A stretch of DNA of 27,287 bases from JBEKYD01 sp049511335 (GCA_049511335.1 JBEKYD010000071.1:1-27287), one strand, 5' to 3'. Counted from the stretch's first letter, positions 13,977 through 22,061 are shown. Notes: generated by a model not told the origin, from the letters alone. Translations and numbers: made by a program.

Positions 13977-14635
13977 ACCGAACCCTTGCGCCGTCCCAGC
14001 GAATAGGCCAGCACCAGCACCACGAAGGAAAACCCGGCCAGCAGCAGCGAAGTGTGCCAGGCCGCCGTGTAATCGAGCGCCTCCACCTGGTCGTAAATGG
14101 AAATGGAGACGGTGCGGGTGGACCCGGCAATGTTCCCCCCCACCATCAGCACCACCCCGAACTCGCCCACCGTGTGCGCAAAGGTCAGCACGGCGCCGGC
14201 GCCAATCCCGCCGCGAGACAAAGGGGCCACCACGCCAATGAATGTCTTCCAGCGCGAGGCGCCCAGGCAGCGCGCGGCTTCGATCAAACGCCGGTCGACG
14301 CCCGCGAAGGCGGCGGCAACGGGCTGCACTGTGAACGGCAAGCTGTAGAGCAGCGACCCAACCAGCAAGCCGCCGAAAGAGAAAGGAAGCGTGCCGCCGA
14401 AGAGCTTGCCGTAGAGCGCGCCGATGGGGCTGCGCGGACCGATCGCAACCAGAACGTAGAAACCCAGCACCGTAGGCGGCAGCACCAGCGGCAGCGCTAC
14501 CACCGCTTCCACCGCGGATTTCCAGCGGCGCGGCGAAAAGGCCAGCCAGTACGCCAGCGGCGTGCCGGCCACCAGCAACAACACGGTGGTGAGCGTAGCC
14601 AGCCTGAGGCTGAGGAAGATGGCTTGCCAATCCAT
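13961..14635 (-). CDS. modB: Molybdate ABC transporter permease
   Basis: A 224-residue permease with five to six membrane helices. The cytoplasmic EAA loop EAARCLGASRWKTFIGVVAPLSRGGIGAGAVLTFAHTVGEFG (residues about 120-160) and LPLVLPPTVLGFYVLVAIG are characteristic of ModB. modC follows with a 16-base overlap. The binding protein gene modA, normally directly upstream, is not here: the next gene upstream is divergent and codes for a TPR protein. modA must lie elsewhere, or another binding protein is used. Promoters for both directions must lie in 14636-14716. Confidence 0.94.
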   Translation of the reverse strand: MDWQAIFLSLRLATLTTVLLLVAGTPLAYWLAFSPRRWKSAVEAVVALPLVLPPTVLGFYVLVAIGPRSPIGALYGKLFGGTLPFSFGGLLVGSLLYSLPFTVQPVAAAFAGVDRRLIEAARCLGASRWKTFIGVVAPLSRGGIGAGAVLTFAHTVGEFGVVLMVGGNIAGSTRTVSISIYDQVEALDYTAAWHTSLLLAGFSFVVLVLAYSLGRRKGSVWPAI

Positions 14636-14678
14636 TTCGTCTTAACCCGCAATTCTCACATACTTCGTACCGGCTCGG

Positions 14679-14706
14679 TTGCGCGCCGGCTCGAGTCCGG
14701 TATAAT
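14679..14706 (+). promoter_or_regulatory. Promoter of the TPR protein gene: TTGCGC-16-TATAAT
   Basis: TTGCGC (14679-14684), a 16-base spacer and a perfect TATAAT (14701-14706). The ATG is only 10 bases after the -10 box, so the transcript should begin within a few bases of the start codon. No ribosome site is visible. Confidence 0.65.
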
Positions 14707-14716
14707 CTTCCCATCT

Positions 14717-15592
14717 ATGAGGAACACGCGTTCTGTTGTCTTCTTTCTGGCGGTTGCGTTAGCGGTCGCCGCTTCCGCTCCGCCGAGCCTCGAAGTTACC
14801 TCGCAGCTCGGCGCCAAGTTCTATTCGTTGCCCGACGACAAGGGTGTGGTGGCTGCCGCGTCGCAGAACCTCGCCGCCGACCCTAAGAGCCCGAAGCTGC
14901 TGCTCAAGCTGGCGCAGGCGCAAGCTTCCGTCTGGCAAGACAACGAAGCGGCCAAAACGCTGAGCCTGGCGCTTGAGATTTCGCCCGACAATGCGGATCT
15001 CTACACCGAGCGCGGCCACCGCGAATTGCCGCTGCGGGAGTTCATGCGAGCGCGCGCCGACCTGAGCCGCGCCGCCGCTCTGAATCCGAAAATTATGGCG
15101 GCGTACTATCACCTCGGTCTGGCGCACTTCTTCCTGGGCGAGTTCGCCGCGTCCGCGGACGCCTTTCGCCACGCGGTCGAAAACGCGCCCAATTCCGACG
15201 AGCGAATCAACTCCACCAACTGGCTTTGCGCCGCCCTGTTTCGTGCCGGGCGAAAGGATGAGGCGGCCAAAGCGGCCGAAGCCATCACGCCGGAAATGAC
15301 CAACCAGGAGCCGCACACCAGGTTCTATCTCAACCTGGTGCGCTTCTTTCAAGGCCGCATGAGCGAAGCCGAAGCGCTTCCGCCCGAGCCGCCGGCCGAC
15401 AACACGGACCAGGAAGTGGAGCTCCCGTTCGACACCGTGGCATTCGGCATCGGCAGTTGGCACATTGCCCACGGCGATACCGCCAAAGCGCAGGAATATT
15501 TCCACTGCATTCTGAAAGGGCACGTGTGGATCACCTGGGGATTTGTAGGCGCGGAAACGGAGCTGGTGCGCCTGGGAGCGCATGCGAAGTGA
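14717..15592 (+). CDS. Exported tetratricopeptide repeat protein
   Basis: A 291-residue protein with a signal peptide (MRNTRSVVFFLAVALAVAASA) and about six TPR-like helix pairs, for instance SPKLLLKLAQAQASVWQDNEAAKTL, ADLYTERGHRELPLREFMRARADL and AAYYHLGLAHFFLGEFAASADAF. The C-terminal part (AFGIGSWHIAHGDTAKAQEYF... WGFVGAETELVRLG) is typical of TPR proteins that end with a helical cap. The upstream in-frame extension lies antisense to modB and has no role. Start ATG 14717, immediately downstream of a strong promoter. The binding partner is unknown. Confidence 0.85.
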   Translation: MRNTRSVVFFLAVALAVAASAPPSLEVTSQLGAKFYSLPDDKGVVAAASQNLAADPKSPKLLLKLAQAQASVWQDNEAAKTLSLALEISPDNADLYTERGHRELPLREFMRARADLSRAAALNPKIMAAYYHLGLAHFFLGEFAASADAFRHAVENAPNSDERINSTNWLCAALFRAGRKDEAAKAAEAITPEMTNQEPHTRFYLNLVRFFQGRMSEAEALPPEPPADNTDQEVELPFDTVAFGIGSWHIAHGDTAKAQEYFHCILKGHVWITWGFVGAETELVRLGAHAK

Positions 15593-15691
15593 GCCTCACC
15601 CCTGTGGGGCAGGTTGGTAACCTGCGGACCGATTGGGGGTGCCCTCTGGGTCCGGTCCAGCCGGGCATCGCCCGCCCGCGCGCTGCCCTTC

Positions 15692-15814
15692 GTGGGGCGG
15701 ACCCCCCGGTCCGCGCGGGACGCCCTCGTCCCGCGTTTCCCCCATGGAATCAGCTACCCAGGCTGGCCGATTCGCGACCGGGGGGTCGCGCGCGGACGAG
15801 GGCGTCCGCCCCAC
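15692..15814. repeat. Inverted-repeat cluster with GTGG heads (family B, copy 1)
   Basis: From the left: GTGGGG (15692-15697), hairpin GCGGACC-CCCC-GGTCCGC (15697-15714), hairpin GCGGGAC-6-GTCCCGC (15715-15734), then about 40 bases, a hairpin CGCGACC-GGGG-GGTCGCG (15773-15790), and an oppositely oriented unit GCGGACG-4-CGTCCGC (15792-15809) with GTGGG head on the minus strand ending at 15814. It fills most of the spacer between the TPR and GT-C-like genes. A near-identical segment is at 18882-18921. Confidence 0.8.
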
Positions 15815-15887
15815 AATTCTTGCCGCCGCTCTTTTGGCTAAAACCAAGTGACATTGGGCTTGATAGCCCGCGCCACGAACTAAGCCG

Positions 15888-17648
15888 ATGAGCGGTGGAC
15901 GGCGGCGGCGCTCCGCCAGCATCGAGAAAAACAAACCGGCCCATCGAGGCAAAAGGACTGCTCTACGAAACTGGCTCAAGGCCGCGACGCTGCTGCTCGC
16001 GGCCATCGCCCTGCTCGGCCTGTTCTCGACCCCAATCGCCGACACGGATTCTTGGTGGCACCTCAAAACCGGTCAATACATTTTGGAGCGGCGCTCTCTG
16101 CCGGTTCCGGATCCCTTCGCCTATACCACGCCGGCTGCGACAGCCGCCTACCCGGGCGAAGAACTGGTGCGCCATTTCAACCTGACTCACGAATGGTTGA
16201 GCCAGGTCTCGATGTACGTGGTTTACGCCGTGGGCGGCTTCCCCGCGATTGTGCTGGCGCGGGCGGTTCTGCTGGCCGCCCTGTGCGGCCTGGCGGGGTA
16301 TCTGGCGGCGCGGTTGTCGGGGAGTTTCTATGCCGGGATCGCGGCCGCGTGCGCCGCGGCGTCGGTGATGGCGCCATTTGCGGCGGATCGTCCCGGGGTG
16401 GTCAGCTTCCTTGGCGTGGCCGTGTTTGTGAGCCTGCTTGAGACGCGCCGCGGCTGGTGGGCGCTGCCGCCGCTGGCGTTGCTCTGGGCCAACTGCCACG
16501 GCGGCTTCCTGCTGGGATGGGTGGTATTGCTGGCCTACTGCGCCGAGACGCTGCTCCTGCGGTTGCGCGGCGCTTGGCCCAGCGGCAGCCGCCGGCTGTG
16601 GCTCATCGCGGCCGGCGCCATCGCCGCTTCCCTCGTCAACCCCAGCGGGTTCGCGGCAGTTTCCGCCGTGCTGGCTTACCGGCGCAGCCCGATGCAGGCC
16701 AACCTGATCGAATGGCTTCCGCCCAAGTTGTGGGGACCGCCTTACGGTTTCGATATTCTGCTGTATGCGGCGGCGCTGGTGCTGGCGCTCTCGTGGCGGC
16801 GCGTGAGGCCGGCCCACTGGATTCTGTTCGCGGTTTTTGCCGGGGCATCCCTGACGGCTTTCCGCAACACCCCGCTCATCGGCTTTTTGGCGCCGGTTTT
16901 GATTGCCGCCTATTTCCCGTTCCGCTTCAAACTGCCGGAATGGCTACGATGGGCGCCACCGATTTTGGCCGCGGCCGGGGTGGCCGCTCTCGCTGCCGGC
17001 CCGTTCTTCGAATTCCGCGTCGCAACATGGACCATCCCCAGCGGAGCCGCCGACTACCTCGTCGAGCATCGTATCTCCGGCCCGATGTTCAACACCTACG
17101 AGCAGGGCGGCTATCTGATCTGGAGCGTTTGGCCGCGGGAGCGCGTGTTTATCGATGGCCGCTCCCTCAGCGACACCGTTTACCGGGATTACAACCGCAT
17201 CCTGTTCAATGCCGGCTCGGTTTCGGACCAGATCTCCGGGCCGCGCGCGGAACTACTCGACCGTTACGGTGTTCAGGTGGTCGTCATGAACACCATCGAT
17301 TACGTCTCGGGCGCCATGTATCCGCTGGCGATGGCGCTCTCGAACCCGATCGGAACGGACTGGCAACTGGTTTACGACGATTCGCAAGCGGTGATCTTCC
17401 TGCGCCGCCCACCGCCCGGCATCTCCGTGCTCTCAAACAAACTCGGCCGCATGCTGCGCCACCTGGACCGGGAGTGCGCGGCCTACATCGAGAACGCACC
17501 GGACAGCCCCTGGTGCGCGCGCACGCTGGCCGAATACTGGCTTCGCAACCAGCAGACCGATGCCGCGCGCGGCATGCTGGAGCTTTATCTTGCGCACGCG
17601 CCCCGGCGCGACGAGTGGGCCGAACGCGCCCTACGCGAGCTGCCATAG
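15888..17648 (+). CDS. GT-C-like polytopic membrane protein, probable glycosyltransferase
   Basis: A 586-residue protein with a basic N-terminus and about nine to ten membrane helices to residue ~370, then a soluble C-terminal part. After the first helix comes TPIADTDSWWHLKTGQYIL (D52, D54), an acidic first-loop motif like those of GT-C enzymes that use polyprenyl-phosphate sugars. The soluble part begins ISGPMFNTYEQGGYLIW and ERVFIDGRSL, which I recognise from hypothetical membrane proteins of Acidobacteria with this layout. The last ~80 residues (ECAAYIENAPDSPWCARTLAEYWL) look TPR-like. Transfer of a sugar to lipid or protein is an inference; the enzyme has no named family member here. ATG 15888 has only a weak ribosome site. 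Confidence 0.6.
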   Translation: MSGGRRRRSASIEKNKPAHRGKRTALRNWLKAATLLLAAIALLGLFSTPIADTDSWWHLKTGQYILERRSLPVPDPFAYTTPAATAAYPGEELVRHFNLTHEWLSQVSMYVVYAVGGFPAIVLARAVLLAALCGLAGYLAARLSGSFYAGIAAACAAASVMAPFAADRPGVVSFLGVAVFVSLLETRRGWWALPPLALLWANCHGGFLLGWVVLLAYCAETLLLRLRGAWPSGSRRLWLIAAGAIAASLVNPSGFAAVSAVLAYRRSPMQANLIEWLPPKLWGPPYGFDILLYAAALVLALSWRRVRPAHWILFAVFAGASLTAFRNTPLIGFLAPVLIAAYFPFRFKLPEWLRWAPPILAAAGVAALAAGPFFEFRVATWTIPSGAADYLVEHRISGPMFNTYEQGGYLIWSVWPRERVFIDGRSLSDTVYRDYNRILFNAGSVSDQISGPRAELLDRYGVQVVVMNTIDYVSGAMYPLAMALSNPIGTDWQLVYDDSQAVIFLRRPPPGISVLSNKLGRMLRHLDRECAAYIENAPDSPWCARTLAEYWLRNQQTDAARGMLELYLAHAPRRDEWAERALRELP

Positions 17649-17656
17649 CAGGCGAT

Positions 17657-17672
17657 GCAGACCTTAGTCTGC
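17657..17672. terminator. Hairpin after the GT-C-like gene, possible terminator
   Basis: GCAGAC-CTTA-GTCTGC, 8 bases after the stop codon. The flanking CAGGCGATGCAG also borders the repeat at 12863-12902, so it may be a shortened family A unit. No T-run follows. Confidence 0.4.
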
Positions 17673-17688
17673 GGGTAGGGCCGTTCCC

Positions 17689-17810
17689 GTCAACCGCTCC
17701 CTTACGGCCGCGGCTCGGTAAGTGACTGCAATCACGCGGCACACGTAACCGAGCCGCGACCGTAAGGGAGCGGTTGACGCGCCTAAACTGCGATCGCCGG
17801 ATCAGTTAGG
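17689..17810. repeat. MITE-like inverted repeat (family C, copy 2)
   Basis: Arms of 31 bases at 17689-17719 and 17748-17778 with one mismatch, spacer 28 bases. The arms are nearly the same as in copy 1 (9328-9416), and the outer part to about 17810 (CCGGATCAGTTAGG) matches the left flank of copy 1 in diverged form. Here the element sits between two converging genes. Confidence 0.85.
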
Positions 17811-17817
17811 CCTCGCG

Positions 17818-18696
17818 CTACTTCCAGGCCATGACGAAGCTCGCCGGGTTCGCCAGCCCGCTCGGTACCGCCTCATCCGCACCGCTGGAGCTGACCATGG
17901 TAATTGCCTCCCAGGTGCTGAAGGAGCCGATCGACCCAGGCGTTCCATTGATCGTCGCAGAGCAAGTGTTGGCGATACCCGTATAGTTTTGGCCGAAATC
18001 GGCTGTGCCGAAGTCGGCAAGAGTCAAGATGGAATTCGCGCCGGACCCGCTCGAGGGAGCCTCGGTAATCCATTCGGCGGAAGACCGCGCGGCCGAGGGC
18101 ACCGACATGCTGGTGCTGAACGATCTTCCAGTGCTCACATTGCTAAGCGTGACGGTGAACTGTTTTGTGGTGCTGCTGTAAGTGACCTCGGCGGAGATGA
18201 GATTCCCGGGCGCTACCGAAAAATTGTTGACCAGGTAGCCCGGACGGGGATAGAACTCGAACCAGGCGTAATAAGTGGCCTGGCTGCCATCGCAATCGGA
18301 ATCGGTTCCCACCTGCTCCACGGTGTTGGAAGAGTATCCATCGATGCCTACCCAAAAAGCGGCGTACTCATCCTGCTGAGGTTGGAATCTCGACCGGGGT
18401 GACACGGTCGTCGTGGGACAGGTGACGGCGGGAACGACCCAGGAGCCTTTCACATCGGTAACGTTGGTTCCGGTGACGGCGTAGCCGCTCCAGTTTTCGC
18501 TGGTGACGGTGCCATCGTAGCGTCGCTCGTGAAACCGGAACGGTGCAGGCCGATGCCGCGCGATCTCGGTCGCGATCATGGATGACACTGGCGCCTCGGG
18601 TGTCTGCGCAACAGCCGGCAAAACCGCGAGTGTACCGATTAGTTGCGCTTTCAGGAGCCGGCTCAGAACGGTAACGTTCGATGACTGGGCGTGCAC
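17818..18696 (-). CDS. G1-family (eqolisin) glutamic endopeptidase, secreted
   Basis: A 292-residue exported peptidase of family G1, whose members use a Gln/Glu pair and work at acid pH. The start is GTG at 18696 behind a strong AAGGAGG ribosome site (18701-18708). A signal peptide (LLKAQLIGTLAVLPAVAQ) and a short propeptide (to about 60) precede a mature domain beginning SENWSGYAV. The family signatures are WVGIDGYSSNTVEQVGTDSDC (catalytic Gln probably Q128), YAWFEFYP, and SSAEWITEAP (catalytic Glu probably E208). Cysteines at the GTDSDCDG position and near TCSATI may form a disulfide. Secretion of an acid protease suits a soil acidobacterium. Family assignment is firm; the substrate is unknown. 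Confidence 0.9.
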   Translation of the reverse strand: MHAQSSNVTVLSRLLKAQLIGTLAVLPAVAQTPEAPVSSMIATEIARHRPAPFRFHERRYDGTVTSENWSGYAVTGTNVTDVKGSWVVPAVTCPTTTVSPRSRFQPQQDEYAAFWVGIDGYSSNTVEQVGTDSDCDGSQATYYAWFEFYPRPGYLVNNFSVAPGNLISAEVTYSSTTKQFTVTLSNVSTGRSFSTSMSVPSAARSSAEWITEAPSSGSGANSILTLADFGTADFGQNYTGIANTCSATINGTPGSIGSFSTWEAITMVSSSGADEAVPSGLANPASFVMAWK

Positions 18697-18700
18697 AAAA

Positions 18701-18708
18701 TCCTCCTT
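18701..18708 (-). promoter_or_regulatory. Strong Shine-Dalgarno deciding the GTG start of the G1 peptidase
   Basis: Minus strand AAGGAGGA, 4 bases before the GTG at 18696. It is the best ribosome site in the window. A -10-like TATACT on the minus strand (18775-18780) would give a leader of about 70 bases. Confidence 0.7.
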
Positions 18709-18881
18709 CAGATCGACGCTTTGACTGCGTCTGTTTCATTAGCTGGAATCCCTAATTCGGGCCGCGGAGTTTCAAGTATACACTCAGTCTGGGCAATATC
18801 GTCATGATTTCTTTGGATAACTCCCGCCTTATTTACAAAGTTAATTTGCCCGGCTGCCCGCACTGGTCGCGACGCATAGTA

Positions 18882-18921
18882 GGGCGGACCCCCTGGTCCG
18901 CGCGGGACGCCCTCGTCCCGC
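18882..18921. repeat. Hairpin repeat (family B, copy 2)
   Basis: Forty bases nearly identical (one difference) to 15695-15734: GGGCGGACC-CCCT-GGTCCGC, then GCGGGAC-6-GTCCCGC. The sequence after it, to about 18960, is a diverged copy of what follows copy 1 (compare TTCCTCCCAAGAATC with TTCCCCCATGGAATC), so the repeated unit is longer than the hairpins. Confidence 0.8.
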
Positions 18922-18973
18922 AATTCCTCCCAAGAATCGAGTCTCCGAGACTGGCGAAGAGCCGGTCAGCCCG

Positions 18974-19057
18974 GCGTACGTCACCGACATCAATATCGTT
19001 CATGTCAGGGACGAGACCGTGATTAACACCGTGGCCGTCGGAATGTGCGATATGTGA
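18974..19057 (+). pseudogene. Remnant of a YVTN-type beta-propeller protein
   Basis: The frame reads AYVTDINIVHVRDETVINTVAVG and stops at 19055-19057. This resembles one blade of YVTN-family beta-propellers (YVTN...VIDT..N.VV..I.VG). No neighbouring blade or start is present. Only a very short fragment, so the identification is tentative. Confidence 0.4.
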
Positions 19058-19080
19058 GCCAGGGCGTGGCGGGAGCGGTA

Positions 19081-19104
19081 GTGGTGGCACGAGTGCCGCG
19101 CCAC
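19081..19104. repeat. Short palindromic repeat related to family D
   Basis: GTGGTGGCAC-GA-GTGCCGCGCCAC: stem GGCAC/GTGCC flanked by GTGG-type ends on both strands, resembling the outer ends of the element at 10181-10293. It lies 17 bases beyond the end of the decarboxylase fusion gene. Confidence 0.4.
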
Positions 19105-19120
19105 GGAGCATGCTCTACTC

Positions 19121-22054
19121 TCATCTCCCCGCTTTCTCCAGCAACATCCTTCGCACTGCGGCGAAGATCCGTTCCACGGCGGGACGGCGGTAGTCCCAGC
19201 GCTCGTCCGGCTCGGGGGGATTCACCACCATGGTGGCATTGGCTTCGAACAGCAGCAGGTCGCCGGCCGGGCTTAGGCCGAAATCGATGCCGGCATAGTC
19301 CAGGCCGAGGGTCGTTTGGATCTGCTCCAGCGCCGCCATGGCGCGCGGGCCTAGCACGGCCGGCATGTTCTCCAGGAATTCCGCGTCCTCGGCGCGATGC
19401 TCGGCGCGGGCCATCTCCGCGGTGAAGTAGTGGATCTTCCAATGGCTCGAAATCGCCAAGTGCAAGGGGTAGAGATGGCCGTCGATCGTCATCACGCGAT
19501 ACTTGCGAACCTTGCCGTCGGCGCCACGGGAATCCAGATACTGAATGGCGGTCAGCTCGGCGCCGGGCAGCCCGGCCACGGCTTCGGCCAGAGAGCCGGC
19601 GCGGTCGACCAGCACAAAGTGCCGGCCGGTGTGAAAACCGGGCGTGCGCAGCAGCAGCGGAAAACGCAAGCCGTGCCGGGCCAGAACGGTTTCGGAATCG
19701 GCGCCGAGCAATAGCTCGCGCGCCAGCGTGACCGTCTGCGGCGCTATCACTCCGGGCAACCGCGAGAGGCGCTGGGCATTGTCGGCACGCCCCGTGGCCA
19801 TTACCTTAGCCGGAGGGTTCAGCACGGGCGCGCCGCTCAGCGGCGCCACGGATTGAGCCGCCACCAGCGCCTCCGCAGCCAGGTCGGCATCGCCAATGGC
19901 GTTGAATACCACTTGATGGCGCGGCAGCGGCTGTCGGAAATCGTAGAACTCCGGCACCACCACGGTAGTCTCGAACACGCGATCGTCCAGGAAAGTGCGC
20001 GTCGGGATGTTGCCGCCCACCGACGAGATCAGCAACAGCAGCGAAACCGGAGGCCCTTCGCCGCGATACGGCATGGTAAGCACGGCGCGGCCCTCGAAGC
20101 CCTTCCGCCGGTGCCAGGCCGCGCCCTGCGCGTCGCCCTGTTCCGCCAGCACGTAGGAGAGGCCCTGGTGCGCCTCCGGATAGCCCGGCGCACAGCGCAA
20201 AGCGGCTTCATAATGTTCCCGTGCCGGCCCCGGCTCGCCGCTTTCGAAGAGCACGTTGGCCAGGTTGACGTGGCTCATGGCATCGTCCGGATGCCGCGCC
20301 GCGGCTTCGGTATAAGCGGTGCGAGCCGCGGTCCGATAGCCGGTGGCGTGCAGCAGGGTGCCCAGGTTATTGAGCGCCTGGCGATCAAAAGGCGCGCGCG
20401 CCAATATATCCAGGTACGCGTTGCGCGCGTCCAGCGTGCGGCCCAGCTCGGTGAGCAGGCGAGCGCGGTCGAGCCGCAACGCGACCGTGTCCGGCTCGGC
20501 CGCTATGCGGGTTTCCAGATCCCGCAATGCGGCTTCGCGGGCGCGGCGCGGCGGCCAATCGCTGGCGCCGGCGTTCGCCACGGCGACGCTCTGTGCCGCG
20601 CGGTCCCGCAGCCCGCGGCCCGACGCCACGGTGAGCTCCACCAGCGCGTCCAGGTCGGACCGCCGGGTGCGGTGGTTTACAATGGCCGCGCGCATCGCCA
20701 GCTTCCCGCCAATTACGGTGGTCGATGGCGCCACCACGCCCAGTTCCTGCAGCTCCACGGCGATGCGCGCATTCACGCGGTGCGCCGCTTCCGCCCGGTA
20801 CCGGAAACACACCACGTTGAGCTCCACCGGCGCGGCCAGCTCCAGCTCGGGCGTTTCGGCAATGCGGCTTTCGAGATACCGCGCCAGCTCGCAGGTGCGC
20901 TCGATCGAAGCTCCCAGCGCCGCCGCGCCGTACACCTTCAGCGTGAACCACGTCTTCAGGGCGCGAAAGCCGCGCGAAAGATCGGGCCCGTAATCGCACG
21001 GCCACGGCGGACCGGCCGCGAGGCCCTGCATTTCCCGCCTCAAGTATGGCGCCGAGGTGGCGAACGTCTGCCGATGCAGCACTCCGTCCCGCATCAGCAC
21101 AAAGCCGGCGTCGTAGGGCACCTGGCCCCACTTGTGAAAATCGAAAGCCAGGGAATCGGCGCGCTCGATGCCCTTCAGGCGCGGGGCGAGGCTCGGCGCC
21201 AACATCGCCAACGCGCCGCACGCCCCGTCCACGTGAAACCAGAGATTTTCGGCGCGGGCGAGGGCGGCCAGCGCATCCAGATCGTCGATGGCGCCGGTGT
21301 CCACGGTTCCGGCGGTGCCTACCAGAAGGAAGGGGGTAACGCCGGCGCGGCGGTCCTCGTCGATTGCCGCGCGGAGGGCGCCCAGGTCGATGCGATAGCG
21401 CTCATCTACCGCGATCCGGCGCAGCGCGTCGCTGCCGATGCCGGCGATGTCGAGAGCCCGCGCGATGCAGCCGTGCACCGCCGCCGAAGCGTAGGCCGCC
21501 AGCCGTTTGCTACCGGCCCCAACCCCGGCGCAGCGCGTCTCAAAACCCAGTTCCGTATCGCGGGCGACCAGCACCGCAATGAGGTTCGCCATGGACGCGC
21601 CCGTCACAAACAGGCCGGTAGCACTCTCGGGGAAACCGAACAGCTTGCGCATCCAGCCGGTTACCTGGCGCTCCACCTCGATCGGGATATGGTCGCGGCC
21701 TCCCAGATTGGCGTTCAGCCCCGCCGCAAGCATTTCCGCCACCACGCCCACGGGCGTGCCAGCTCCGTGTACCCACCCGAGAAAGCCGGGATGCACGTTG
21801 CCGGCCGCAAACGGCAGCACGTAACGCATGAATTCCTCGTGCACCGCGGACAATTCCGACGGCGCCACCGGAAGCTCGCCGCGAAAATGCTGGCGCACGT
21901 CTTCGGGGATCGGCTGCCAGACGCGGCGCTCGCGAATGTTCTGGAGATAGTTCAGAATGTCGTCCAACATGCCATGCGCCGTGGCTCGAAAAGCGGCCCA
22001 ATCGGCCGGATCGAGGCTGGCATCGGCGTCATGCCGGGCGGGTTCGGTAGCCAT
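19121..22054 (-). CDS. Fusion protein: PLP-dependent decarboxylase + TPR + ATP-grasp domain
   Basis: A 977-residue protein in one uninterrupted frame. Residues ~1-485 are a group II (aromatic-L-amino-acid type) PLP decarboxylase: NVHPGFLGWVHGAGTPVGVV, the stacking H194 (AAVHGC), D276 (FHVDGACG) and the PLP lysine K308 (FDFHKWGQ). Residues ~505-650 hold four TPR-like repeats (LNNLGTLLHATGYRTAARTAY, SHVNLANVLFESGEPGPAREHY). Residues ~665-975 are an ATP-grasp-like domain: SVGGNIPTR, a lysine/arginine-rich KVRKYRVM strand and the metal site GIDFGL... LLLFEANATM (D924, E937, N939). The C-terminal TPR/ATP-grasp part exists as a separate protein in other bacteria; fused to a decarboxylase it suggests an amine made from an amino acid and then ligated, or a linked peptide-like product. 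Substrates unknown. It starts 7 bases after a -10-like box. Confidence 0.87.
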   Translation of the reverse strand: MATEPARHDADASLDPADWAAFRATAHGMLDDILNYLQNIRERRVWQPIPEDVRQHFRGELPVAPSELSAVHEEFMRYVLPFAAGNVHPGFLGWVHGAGTPVGVVAEMLAAGLNANLGGRDHIPIEVERQVTGWMRKLFGFPESATGLFVTGASMANLIAVLVARDTELGFETRCAGVGAGSKRLAAYASAAVHGCIARALDIAGIGSDALRRIAVDERYRIDLGALRAAIDEDRRAGVTPFLLVGTAGTVDTGAIDDLDALAALARAENLWFHVDGACGALAMLAPSLAPRLKGIERADSLAFDFHKWGQVPYDAGFVLMRDGVLHRQTFATSAPYLRREMQGLAAGPPWPCDYGPDLSRGFRALKTWFTLKVYGAAALGASIERTCELARYLESRIAETPELELAAPVELNVVCFRYRAEAAHRVNARIAVELQELGVVAPSTTVIGGKLAMRAAIVNHRTRRSDLDALVELTVASGRGLRDRAAQSVAVANAGASDWPPRRAREAALRDLETRIAAEPDTVALRLDRARLLTELGRTLDARNAYLDILARAPFDRQALNNLGTLLHATGYRTAARTAYTEAAARHPDDAMSHVNLANVLFESGEPGPAREHYEAALRCAPGYPEAHQGLSYVLAEQGDAQGAAWHRRKGFEGRAVLTMPYRGEGPPVSLLLLISSVGGNIPTRTFLDDRVFETTVVVPEFYDFRQPLPRHQVVFNAIGDADLAAEALVAAQSVAPLSGAPVLNPPAKVMATGRADNAQRLSRLPGVIAPQTVTLARELLLGADSETVLARHGLRFPLLLRTPGFHTGRHFVLVDRAGSLAEAVAGLPGAELTAIQYLDSRGADGKVRKYRVMTIDGHLYPLHLAISSHWKIHYFTAEMARAEHRAEDAEFLENMPAVLGPRAMAALEQIQTTLGLDYAGIDFGLSPAGDLLLFEANATMVVNPPEPDERWDYRRPAVERIFAAVRRMLLEKAGR

Positions 22055-22061
22055 TTACTCA

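Noticed and set aside
12313..14130. 605-residue minus-strand frame over ybaK, modC and part of modB
   Set aside because: It is an alternative frame of the same DNA as modC and ybaK; the translation has no domain.
14054..14716. N-terminal extension of the TPR frame
   Set aside because: It runs antisense to modB; the signal peptide and strong promoter fix the start at 14717.
16457..17725. 422-residue alternative frame inside the GT-C-like gene
   Set aside because: Shadow frame; the membrane-protein frame has coherent helices and the known C-terminal motif.
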